A stretch of 64,000 bases of DNA from Siniperca chuatsi (taxonomy: Eukaryota > Chordata > Actinopteri > Centrarchiformes > Sinipercidae): contig NC_058055.1 of NCBI RefSeq assembly GCF_020085105.1, positions 9,703,822 to 9,767,821 of the forward strand, written 5' to 3'. Positions within the stretch are counted from its first letter, which is position 1. Each line of letters begins with the position of its first letter. The position numbers were made by a program, and so were the translations under genes. Under the pieces are notes generated by a model, which was not told where the DNA came from, made no database searches, and saw nothing but the letters and a program-made list of their open reading frames with translations. Positions 53,641 to 64,000 of this stretch are shown in pieces.

Positions 53641-54284
53641 TTCAACTGTTACATTGGTTTCATTTTTGTACAATAGAAATATTTATTGGCACAAAGTTTA
53701 AATTAGTTTGAGTTATGTAATCCATCAATAAAGGTATGTTAACATAGTGAGGTAATCCCAGTCGATCACACCTTGGGAAAACTCAGGGCATAAACACTCT
53801 AGGACCACAACCACTAAAGGGGTCACAGGATCAGTGTGACTTTCTGTGTTGCTTGCTCCTCACACTTTGCATGGTGTTAAGTTGACTGACTCACCCCCTT
53901 TAATACATGATGCAGGCTGCCAACTCTCATGCACTGACTGTGAGACTCACTCAATTGACACTTTTCACATGCTCTCACACCAAACATCCATTTTCTCATG
54001 CAGTGAAAAACAAATTCATAACTGATAACATCGCTGTGCGACAAGACAGAGCAGCACAGCTGGGAATATAGAAAAGCCAAACATAGATGGAAAAAAATCT
54101 AAAGTTCACCACCTCCATATGACAGAGTTTTTGTTGAAACTGAAACAAATTATTAAAGATGCACAAGCTGTATTAAGTTACTGCTAATGCAAACCGAACA
54201 TTTCCTACTGCTGCAAAAATGCGTCTACAAAACAACGGTCATTTTCTGCATTTTTTGACAGCGTATCAGTTTGAAATATTGCAG

Positions 54285-54374
54285 GGAGTAATGGAACAAG
54301 AAGGAGCAGCCACAATGAGCTGTTAGATGAAGAGTTGCAGGCGACAGACAGCACACCTCCAACTTCTCAGCCAG
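54285..54374 (+). other. Candidate isolated coding exon (30 codons)
   Basis: A 90-base segment has an acceptor (aatattgcag) and a donor (ccag|gtaacc) and is open in one frame: SNGTRRSSHNELLDEELQ and on to PPTSQP. The composition is protein-like and the phase is symmetric (1-1), so it could be skipped cleanly. No neighbouring exons were identified and the family is unknown. In human the next gene after MIR223 is VSIG4, an immunoglobulin receptor with phase-1 exons, but I see no immunoglobulin motif here. Confidence 0.2.
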
Positions 54375-57300
54375 GTAACCAACTCCTTTCACTGTGCCCT
54401 GCTGTTTGCAGAGTCATGCCGTGTGCTGCATAAAATCAGATCATGGTTGCTCATAGAATGATGGAAAAAGGCCAATTATTGCCTGACTTCTTTATTAAAA
54501 CAACAATAGTTTGTTTTGCTGCCTCCAGAATTCTGTGATCTGTAGTATTAAACTGAATTTGCTGTTACCACCAGTAACTACAGGTGACGCCAAATCAACC
54601 AGGACTGAAATCTTAAGGATTGCCACTTTGATAAAAATGATAAATGAAAAATCGTTCACTGCTTGTTGATAATGTTCCTAGACAGCTTCCTTGAGGAATC
54701 TCGCAACTAGTAGTTTTTACACTTGAATGTGATCCATCAAAAAAGACCAAAGTTTCCAAATTTCTGTCAAGCCAGAAAGTCGCTGTCCTCATTAAACTGT
54801 AACATTTCAGTTTCTCTAATAAAATAAATTGCGATCATTTCAATCAAACGCAGCAACAGAGTCAAGTAGCACGAAACCTACCATATTTTTCTTATCAATC
54901 TCTCTAAGCCAATTCATCACTCATCTGATTACCAGATAATGGTAATAACAGAAAGTTAGAACAGATAATTACAGTTGCACACATTTTTGCTGATGTACTT
55001 TTGTGTTCCCTTGTTTAGGGCAAATAGTGAAATACTGTCCAGTTTTTCACTAGGCTACCTGCTATAGCTCAATAAACTCCCCACTGGAAGGGTTTCAGGA
55101 CAAGCATGGCGGACACCTGCTGGAAAGTTCTACAAATACAATGATGCATTATGGAACTGATCTTGTCACCTTAAAGAGAATCACATACATTAGTTACTGT
55201 AAAAGCAGCAAAATTGTTCAATATGTCAAGGAAACCCATCTGGGAAATTATGGCAGCATTTGCTTAAGATGGAAACTGTCTGAAGCTCACTAAGAGGGAA
55301 CGATGAACTCTTAACAGAATTACCATGGCACAACCACAAAAACACCCTCAGAAGTTACCAGAGAATTCAACAAAGTCAACTTTTACACTGTAAACAAAAA
55401 ACTGCACATATTAGGCTTCTAAAAGTTTCCATTGTATTCAATCCAGTCCAAAAATATTCCCAACCTGATGTAAAGATCATAACAAGTGGATACTTTTTGA
55501 ATGAGTTTGATGCTCAAGAAATTTTCTTTTCTGTTTTACAGCAGTTTTTACTTAATTTTCTGTATATATATGGACCAAGGACATCATGTGAACTGCAGTT
55601 TCGTCTTTGGTCATTACATCAAAATGACCACATATTGGACAAACATCAGTGCCTCTTGGATGTCCTTCCCCTCTCATCCATTCAGTTTGTTTGATGTAGA
55701 CAATTACATACTGTGTACTTGAGATTTGGAACTGAGCAGGTTTGGCATGAGCCTATGTGTTAGAGACAATTATACAATAATATTATGAGACACAGGCCTA
55801 TTTCTAACCCTCTTGAAGGACTGAATTTTGTTCCAGCGGGAGCAAGCACTGTGAAGGCCATGAATGCTGGCAGCCAGACAGAAATGTCCCCGATAAGAAC
55901 GCTGACTTTAACATTTAACACCTGCATCTTGTACTTTTTTTCTTGCCCTATAGTAGCCTTGCTTAAGCCCACTGAAATGGGAGTCTACCGAAGACACAAT
56001 TCAGCAAAAATTATTATTGGAGAGAGAGATTTTATATGTTGTGCTGAATGAAATTGACTTATTAAGCTACCTTGTGTTAAGCCTTTATATATGGAAATGA
56101 AACAAGGTAAAGGTAAAAGGTAAAATGACAATATTCCAGTGAATGAAATGTTCCATTTGTGTTCACTCTGGCTTAAACTGGGAGGCTCCACAGTGAGAAA
56201 ACCAACATGCAAATTACACTTTCCCAGTGAAAATATTTGGCAAGAATTCACAACAACAACTTACTGTCACTATTACTTTTTCTGATTTAAGTTAGTAGTA
56301 TATGAAGCCTAATATTACCCTCGCCCTCGAGGTGAAAGAGGGTGGAGATAAAGGCGGGAATGTGTGGGAGAGCAGAGAAGAAAAAGCAAGGTTTCTAAGA
56401 GGTAAAATGCCAAGGCTGAGACATTAGACCTTCTCCTGAAAAGCTGTGAATTCTGTGAAAATTCAAGGTTACAAATGAGCAGCATGAGGATTCCCAGTTT
56501 GGGCTCCAAGCCCTCACTGGGGAAACCTCTGAGATCTTTAGCAGAGTGTTAAAGAGTTGATAATTAAAGTTGATAATCCACACATCCAACTCATTTTCTG
56601 CCATTGCTTGTCGAATATTAATAAACACAAACACAAAATTCCTGGTTTCCTTTCATGTAAGTGGCGTAACTGACAATAATGTGCACCTTAGAGAGATGAA
56701 CATTGTTTTAACAAAATACAGTTTTTCAAGTTGAAAAGTGTCATTAATTTAAATAAGTCCACCTGTTTTTTTTAATCAGAACATCATTTGATTTTTTTCT
56801 CAGTTATACCTCCTTTAACTGCCTTCTAAAGGTTCTTGTCCTCCTGGCTTAATGGGCTGATCTGGGTGTCCCATCAGTTTATCTCACAGGCTGCTCTGCA
56901 GAGATGGTTGTCCCAGACAACAAGAAGATAAATGTGGATCAAAAAGCCTACATGTACTGCTTGGAAACAAGCCATGGCTTTGTCAACACTTCAGTGGCCC
57001 TAGGTTACTGATAATGTAATCTGTAAAACAAGCTTAATATATTTCTTCATATTATAAATCAAACTTCTTCATCAAGACTTCCAAGTCAACTAACTTGACT
57101 CTATATATATATATATATATATATATGTTTTCACTTAAGGTAAAATACTTGATGATTTCATGTTGGGTTTTTTTTCATTCATTATGAATTAACATACTCC
57201 GCTCAAAGTTCAGTGTACTTAAGGACAGAGTTTTGGGTTTCTTGGATAGTATAATAAAAGAAGGCAGGGAGTGTTGACATGCAACAACATGCAATAGCGT

Positions 57301-59120
57301 CTATCTGAACAGATGCATGGACAATGGATTTATTCATTCTTGTGTTTTTTATTGGAATAGTTTAATGGCTTGCAAGAAAATGGGCCTTTGATTGAAACTT
57401 TTATTCCCTATTTATTACTGCACTGAAACGCCACTAACATTCTCTGTTATTCTTTTATTTCATTTCAACTTATCTTCTTTTCCTTTTTATTGTCCACTTT
57501 AAATGATTCAACCCATTTTAAGCCCCATATAAATCGCTTTGAATAGTCTCGTAATAATTTTGTAAGAGGCCCTTCCACGGCAAGAACTACTTTTGCTGTA
57601 CAATGGTTACCCCACTCAAACATGCTGTAACCAGACATGGAGTCTTGGTGTTGAAAGCCATTTGTAGGGTCCCACCAGCAATGAGAAGCCTTGACATTTA
57701 AAGGGAGAGCTGCAGGACAAATGCCAGCATATGTTTAGAGACAAACAGCAGCAGTTAATCAAGAACGACCACTGTGTCAGAATGGCAGAAGGCTGCCTCC
57801 CACACCGGGTCATCTTCTCCCAGCTGGCAATGGGTAAAATGGTCAGATAAGGGAGATATAAAAAACTCTGTGAAGGCTACCCTTTAACAAAAGTTTAGAT
57901 CAGTACTCAACCTTATGAGAAAAACAACCCTCAGATCCACTATCATGATCAGTGTCAAACCAAATTCACAACACCAAGGACACAGCACAAGCAGAGAATA
58001 GCCTAGATTTCCAAACGTGTCACCACTGTGGAAATGTAGGACAGAAGTCCATACGCAAATGTCCATATGTTTTAAAGGTGTCTTTGGATTGACTATGTGA
58101 TAGTGCATGCCAAGTCACAGATCAGCTATTTTTATGATATACAGTATAGAAAACATGGGATCCTGGTGCAAATATTACCATAAAGAAATTATTATTTTGC
58201 TATGACTTAAGAAATATTGTACATAATATCTATACGGCTATGGAGACATGACGTTTAACAGTCTTGATGCTGTACATCCTCTAAGGAGGGCTGTTCCTGT
58301 ATCTGTTCAAATTGTACAAACAAATACCGGTTGATTTCTAAGGCTGACAGTTTACTATTTTTTTATATATGGTGCTACATATATTTTATAACATTCACTT
58401 TGGTGACATTGTTAGATTACATTAAACCACTTAAACTGACAAACATCAAAATCAAATTCCGCATTAAATTGGACAGATAGCCCTGCTGCATTTGTTAACA
58501 CAGCTGGGCTACAGCAACCTGCAGTACCTGCAACATGCCTTTTACTCTGTTTGTATTAGAAGCAATGCTTTTGAGGTACGTTAAAATAAAGTGAATCCAG
58601 CAGTGAATTAAATATGGAGAAAACAATTCTAGTCACAACACTATTTTAAAACTGAAGCAGAACGATGATGTAGTAGAGTCCACATGGCCCAGATGTGTTC
58701 ACATTCAATTTCAGACCATGTACTTTCTGGCTGCACTAAGAATGTAGCTCATGTGGACTGTGATGGTTGTGGGTTTAAAAGCAAAATTAGGCGACTGTAG
58801 TTCATTTGGGATCATAGTTAGATCAGTCATCCATCTGACAAACACTTTAGTCCATGACACAGTATCCTGAGTACAATAAATATGTGTAATATAAACATCC
58901 TGTTGTATGTGCACATTAAAAAAACAGAATCCAGTTAGAATTAAGTTTTTTCCAAAACTAAAGAAAAAAGAGAGTTGCATATGAACATAATTCACAGGAA
59001 ATACCGCTGAATGTACAGGAGCAATATCCCTCTAGAGACGATCAATTACTTATTATTCATTCAATGTAAGGTGTCTCCATTATTTTGTCACCTGTGGTGG
59101 GCTTTATCTTTGATCATTTG
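54375..59120. other. Intergenic stretch without supported genes
   Basis: Only chance frames shorter than 90 codons. One AT microsatellite at 57102-57126. Confidence 0.4.
57102..57126. repeat. AT dinucleotide microsatellite
   Basis: Twelve uninterrupted TA units. Confidence 0.9.
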
Positions 59121-59126
59121 ATGCAG

Positions 59127-59324
59127 CGTTTCCCAAACCTCTCCTGGAGTACCCCTTGTCCCCTGCTCCAACACATGCAACTGATTCAAATGATCAACTC
59201 ATTATGAACTCCTGAAGCTGCTTGATGATAACAAGCTGATCATTTAAAACAGCTGTGTTGGAGCAGGGAGAGATCTAAACCATGGACTAAACCAGGACAA
59301 GGGCTACTGGAGAGGTTGGGAAAT
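59127..59324. mobile_element. Foldback (MITE-like) element
   Basis: Left arm 59127-59176 (gtttcccaaacctctcctgg, then agtaccccttgtccc and ctgctccaacaca) is matched in reverse complement by 59251-59322 (tgtgttggagcagggagag ... gacaagggctactggagagg, ttggga), with an extra block inside the right arm. The inner tgattcaaatgatca / tgatcattt pair continues the fold. It matches a fish element I recognise whose ends read 'cagtgtttcccaaccctgg' and its complement. There is no coding capacity. Confidence 0.75.
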
Positions 59325-59350
59325 AACCCTGATGACATCATCAGGGTTAT
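59323..59350. repeat. Perfect 13-bp palindrome
   Basis: ataaccctgatga and tcatcagggttat are exact reverse complements separated by two bases. It abuts the foldback element at 59127-59324. Confidence 0.85.
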
Positions 59351-59589
59351 TTTCTCAGACTTCAGTGCTCCCTCCAGAGAAACAGAAGAGTAGCTCTGGC
59401 TGAGTAGCTCTGGATGTGTAAAATTGGTCAAGTGCCACTTTAACATTGCTTGCCAGCTACCTTTAAATGGAAAGAAAAACAAGAACCACACTTTACTTTG
59501 TTGTAGTGTGTAAGTAGTGTTGAGCAGACACAGCCAGGGCAGTTCTCCATCTGACCAGCACTTTGGTCAGTGACAAAGCTATTAAGTAT

Positions 59590-60041
59590 GTGTGTCACGG
59601 ATGTGTGTACGAGGCACTAGGATTGAGGACCCAAATACTTACACTTTATTAAACCAATGTTCAAAATAACAGGCTTGCAGTCAGGCACAAGAAGGCAATC
59701 CAAACAAGCAAACTAATCCGCAAGGCAGGCAGGCAGGCAGGCAGGTCATAAACACGCAGCAAGTCAAAACACTGGTAACAGATATCAGGCAGAAAATCAA
59801 GAACAGATACAGATGGCTGGAACACAAGTGCACAACAATGAAGACATGACAAAAAGGGAAACGGCTGGTGAGCTGGTTATACACTGATGAGAAAATGAGA
59901 GTCATGTGTGTCAGCAGGTGGGGATGATTTGGGAATGTGAACAGGGGAGCAGGTAGACATGGGAGTCAGGTGACCAGGATTGGTGGGAAAGTCTGGGGGC
60001 ATCTACTGGACAGGTGGAGAATGGCAGGTCTGGAGAGTTCC
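59590..60041. repeat. Nonautonomous DNA-element-like repeat with a GGCA tract
   Basis: Contains 'gaggacccaaatacttacac', 'caggcacaagaaggcaatcc', a GGCA microsatellite at 59724-59745, 'ggctggtgagctggtt' and 'gggagcaggtagacatggga'. This layout of short CAGGCA-rich modules is typical of widespread fish nonautonomous elements. Minus-strand frames over it are shadows. Confidence 0.5.
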
Positions 60042-60078
60042 TCAGAAATGCACAGGCCTGGCCTGTGCATTTCTGAGA
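60042..60078. repeat. Perfect 18-bp palindrome with one-base centre
   Basis: ctcagaaatgcacaggcc (60042-60059) and ggcctgtgcatttctgag (60061-60078) are exact reverse complements around a single T. Confidence 0.9.
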
Positions 60079-63000
60079 AGTGGCTGGACAACTCGATCTT
60101 CATTCATTGTAAAGTGTTTCCATTATTTTGTCCTTCCGGCAGTAGGCTTCATTTTTGATCATTTGATAGACCGATTTAGGATAGGTTGAGTAGTGATGTG
60201 CTGATAAAATCTCAAAGCTTTCAAACCCTCTTCCTGTTTGTGCTGAAAAAAAAAAAAAAGAGACACTTTGAGACATTGAATACAGTAGTGATGGTCATAC
60301 GAAGCCTTTTGAAGCTTTTTGGTCTTTTTTCTTGTTTGTTGCTGAAAAAATGCACTGAAAACAGAAAGGAAAGTGATATCTGTTTTGCAGGAATTATAGC
60401 ATCTATAGACTGGGGCCAAAGCAGTGGCACCACACCTCACTGATTTCAGTTTCAATCCCATATGTGTACAGTATAAGAACATCTATAAGAAGGCTATATG
60501 TGATGTTTGTGTATGCGTCAAGCAGCCAACATGCCTGTGTGTGGTTCTGGCCCAACTGCTCACTTGTTTCATGGTTGGCTTGGACTGACGTCTGTGGCTG
60601 CCAAGAGCTGCATACCTCCTACGTTGCACAAGCACAAACATTAACACACACAGCATGAAACATGCCATGAGATAGAGAGGACTCTTCATTACACCTTCAT
60701 TCAAAATAACTTCTTTAGTAAAAAGACAGGTCTGCTGCTGTCTGTTCCCTACAGCCTTCTGAACAAACTAATATTGAGTAGCTTTCAGTTTCTGAAAAAT
60801 GCTCTCACAAGCATGGTGCACGTTCTTTGAAATAATGTAACTGCACCTCACACCTGGTCACACCATGCTGACCAGGTCATGTGTCCTGTTTTGTCATTTG
60901 TTTCCAAAGTGCAATCACTGCAGGATCTAAATCGTCCATCACTATATGTTTGTGTATTATGCATTACATTCTGTAGTTGGTGAGGTGAAATAAACTTGAA
61001 ATAATTAATCACATCTCATCAGTCCCGTTTGCTTTTGATGCACATTGCTTACAGGTTTGTTTAACCTCTTCAGGCCCAATAACACATGCATCACAACCTT
61101 TGTTCATATCACAGAACACTTTTTAAATTGTCCTTTTATGATCCAGACATGTTTAACCTTTAAATGCATAGCCTACCTCGTGTCTTTATTACACCCTGTC
61201 TAATTCATTCATTTCATTAAAATAAACTCTCAACTGGTATTCCTCAAACTATTTGTTTTTAACAATGTTCTGGTGTCAAAATGTCAAAAATGATTTAAAA
61301 AAAAAGCATTGTTTTTCTAATGTTTTTCTCTAAAAAGTTTATAGGGTCGCTAGAGACACGAGGTGTGTCAGAGCGTTACATGTTTTATTCCCGGTGCACT
61401 GGATGCAAATGATAGCAGGTGATGTTGTGTTTTCCTGTTTGGCCTCATGATGGCGCTGTCATCTCACCGTTACTATGAATACATACAGACACAATGACGA
61501 AAAAGTTGGTTTATATTAGCTTACTGTCACAGTAGCATGATGGTGCAGCACCTGGGTGTCAGGTGTGTAGAGCAGCACTTTCTTTGATACTGGAGGGTAT
61601 TGATGTCGAAATGAGGATGAACCTGAAGATACCTGAATGTGTTCTTGTGGAGCCTGACTGGAGCCTGACTACAACTAAAGAAGTTAGGACTGAGGAGGGA
61701 ACCTAATATAGTTGTCTCAGCTACCTCGAATGTGCTGCTATAAATGCGCATGTAGCACATGTAGCACCAAATGTCCAACTTGGCAAGATTTCACAAGCAT
61801 TGGGCTTTCCTGGAGAAAAGGAAAGATGGGCCACGACTTCCAAAGGCTGATGGGTGCTCTAAAAGTCTTTCAGAAGTCTTTTAAAAATGTTTTTTTCAGA
61901 AACAGAGCCGCTTCAGCTGAGGAACTTCCACAAACACGCTGAAGATGCCGCATCTGTGGGCAGTGCGCACAACCACTGTATGTTGCAATGACCACAAGTG
62001 ACTGTGATTGGTGATCACTGTGCTGACTAATTTGGGTTTGGTAGGTGCCAGTCTATGAGAAATTACAGTAGCCTATGTATAAGATTACATGATAACATTA
62101 AATATAACAGGCTGCCGCTGAAAATGATTTATTATTATTTTTTTAAAATTCTGATATCTATAAATGATTGTAATAATTTCATAAATGGCAAAATATTTGT
62201 TTGTGTTTGTCATTGTTAATAACACATTCTGAAAAGTTTACAAGCAATATAATTTTAATATATGGCTTATGCTGCCTTAAGTGCCGGGTCGCTAAACACC
62301 GACTTATGTAGGAATGTTTGAAAAAACACGGGTAAATTTAACGGGTAAAGACAATAATAATGTGTGTCTGATGTGTCCACATAAAGCTCAATCTAGTCCT
62401 TATTCCTTGTTGAAAAATATGAATCTACGAATATGAAACAATATTGATACTAAAATTGTACCAAGACACAAACTGTCTCTAGTCCATTCTCAGTGTGTAA
62501 CTTAATATGGTTAATATGAAAACAGCCCTCTAGTGTCAAACTCTGCACAGCATTCTGCACAGTTAAGGTCAAACATCCAAGTGAAGTAACAATGAGGGTT
62601 TATGGTATTAGCAAATACGCCCTGGAATTCTCACTTTATAGTATCAAATGATCCTTAAATTGAGTTTGTGGTGGCAACTGCAACATGGCTTTTCTTGATT
62701 GCTAATAGATGTCTCTGTCAAACATTTCTGGACGTCAGGTAGAAAATGTGTTGTACATTACTGAATGTAGGCCTACAACACATGCCTGTTTGTAATTTAA
62801 TCTCAACTTTCTGATGAATCCCACTAAAATTAAAATAAAATCGTATGTCCTTTTGACCCATTCATTCAGTACACTGATTTAAGTCCATAGTTGATCTGTA
62901 GAAGGGTTTTAAAACTGCAGAGGCATAAAAGACAATTCATTAAATTGGCAGTGTGCTCTGAGGAGTCTGACAGACCTATATGCAGATATTACCAGGTGTA

Positions 63001-63215
63001 GCATCTGAATTATCTTAACAAGTGACCATATTTTTTATTTTTTTTATCAACATGCATACTTTGGATCAGTGTGGGCTGGAACGCATCTGGAAAATTATGA
63101 ACTTTTTTAAAAATGTACCTTCTTATCCAAAAGAAATATTAAACAGCATAAACAGCAATGACTGACATAGGAAACAGGCCTGTGCCCCAATAAAGCAAGT
63201 CCACAAAAATGCGAA
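60079..63215. other. Intergenic stretch without supported genes
   Basis: Contains an A-run near 60246-60259 and chance frames. A frame at 61712-61942 begins with several Cys residues but shows no known finger spacing. Confidence 0.4.
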
Positions 63216-63237
63216 ACACACACACACACACACACAC
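63216..63237. repeat. CA dinucleotide microsatellite
   Basis: Eleven uninterrupted AC units. Confidence 0.9.
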
Positions 63238-63662
63238 TTTGATATAAAACAAATGGAGACACAAAGCACTATATTATATAAATGAGGGGTTCGGCTATAG
63301 CCTACAGACATGGCACGTTAATAATAAAATCCGCATCTCTCTTCCACCAAATTATCTAAAAATGTTTAATTTGACCAATAAGCACCCTGCTCTTATTTCA
63401 GTGGGGGAAGGTGCCGATGTTGGACGGGTACAAAAGTCCTTTCCTGAATTCACTTTTAAACAAATCGAGCTTGAGCCTCTGACTCTGAACCTCTCAGTTT
63501 AGGAGGAGTTTGTGACTCCTGCAGCTCTCCTGCGACCTTTACCACAACGCTTCTCACAACGTGAGCGCTGGATTGAGCTGTAACACTTAGCCGACTGGGA
63601 CCCGTGGAGACTTTAGTCGTGCAAAGTTCCAGTCTCTTGGCCAAGTAAACCCTTTCTGGGAC

Positions 63663-64000
63663 ATGAGCCAAACTATACGACAGTTTTCTTGCAGCAAAAT
63701 GTGGCCGGGGGGGGAGAAAATAAAGACGTGCGACTTTGTGAGCGTTCCCAGCTTGGCGCCAAAAACTGAAGAAAGTCGGGTTCATTTCACCAAAAACTCA
63801 ATAGGACACGGTTCCGGCAGGCTGAAGGAGTCCGACAAAGCAGATGCAAACATTTCCGAATCCGGACACATTAATCCGCCAGCCTGTGACATGGAAAAAC
63901 ACTGCTGTCAAACACCTGCTGCTCCTCAAGAGGAGTTGTTAAACGCTGACTGCCGTGTGGGCGACGGACGCTCTTTTTCTGCCAGCGCCACAATCTCAGA
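63663..64000 (+). CDS. 5' end of an unrecognised protein-coding gene (partial, runs off window)
   Basis: A frame opens after a stop near 63590 and stays open to the end of the window. The first ATG, at 63663, has G at -3 (gggacATGA); a second in-frame ATG lies at 63699. The 112 visible residues begin MSQTIRQFSCSKMWPGGEKI and include SVPSLAPKTEESRVHF and DMEKHCCQTPAAPQEELL. They are polar with no signal peptide or membrane segment. Local GC and CpG are higher than in the preceding 18 kb (cgagcttgag, gcgacc, gtgagcgctgg), as expected of a promoter plus first coding exon. I could not match it to neighbours expected from human Xq12 (VSIG4, HEPH, EDA2R, AR). The opposite-strand frame at 63456-63785 is treated as a shadow. 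Confidence 0.5.
   Translation, partial: MSQTIRQFSCSKMWPGGEKIKTCDFVSVPSLAPKTEESRVHFTKNSIGHGSGRLKESDKADANISESGHINPPACDMEKHCCQTPAAPQEELLNADCRVGDGRSFSASATIS

Noticed and set aside
61712-61980. Cys-containing frame resembling a zinc-binding or piggyBac C-terminal domain
   Set aside because: Cysteine spacing fits no known finger and the neighbouring frame needed for the rest is interrupted.
63456-63785. Minus-strand ORF of 109 codons at the right edge
   Set aside because: The opposite strand has an open frame to the window end with a good start and first-exon context; the minus frame looks like its shadow, but this is not certain.

Overview
The window is nuclear DNA from a bony fish, most likely a spiny-rayed (percomorph) teleost. 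Its genes have vertebrate intron structure with GT/AG junctions. The gaps hold interspersed repeats I recognise from percomorph genomes: the 'agcatttagctcaaagcacc' family, a 'gaactgtccctttaa' family, an L2-like LINE and a Tc1 fossil. All identifications rest on reading the sequence and recalled family features; nothing was searched or run.

Layout. (1) 2-808 (+): the 3' end of a large coding exon of an unrecognised gene, then its 3'UTR to a poly(A) signal at 2391. (2) About 3080-3740: a CpG-containing, GTTAGC-rich stretch with a candidate 5' exon, possibly the promoter of the next gene. (3) 7471-11143 (+): zc3h12b, a Regnase-family RNase; five coding exons give 846 aa. A long, repeat-bearing 3' region follows, with a distal poly(A) signal at 17838. 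(4) 17.9-23.1 kb: mostly noncoding, with a candidate minus-strand terminal exon (20629-20849), a Tc1/mariner fossil and a large inverted repeat. (5) 23555-37017 (+): moesin (msn), 13 coding exons giving 579 aa, with its 3'UTR to about 39.6 kb. (6) 39.6-45 kb: repeats, including a 430-bp ACTAT pentanucleotide array and a 1.4-kb minus-strand LINE that has lost its reverse-transcriptase core. (7) 45385-45448 (+): the microRNA gene mir-223, with both arms recognisable, behind candidate PU.1 and C/EBP sites. (8) 45.6-63.6 kb: a gene-poor stretch of dispersed repeats, a reverse-transcriptase scrap, foldback elements and perfect palindromes. (9) 63663-64000 (+): the start of an unrecognised reading frame that runs off the window.

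The order zc3h12b - msn - mir-223 matches human Xq11-q12 (ZC3H12B, MSN, MIR223, VSIG4). This supports moesin rather than radixin, whose partner on human 11q22 is ZC3H12C. Functionally the block joins an mRNA-degrading RNase, a membrane-actin linker abundant in leukocytes, and a myeloid microRNA. They are separate transcription units; no co-regulation is shown. The strongest finding that an ORF search would miss is mir-223.
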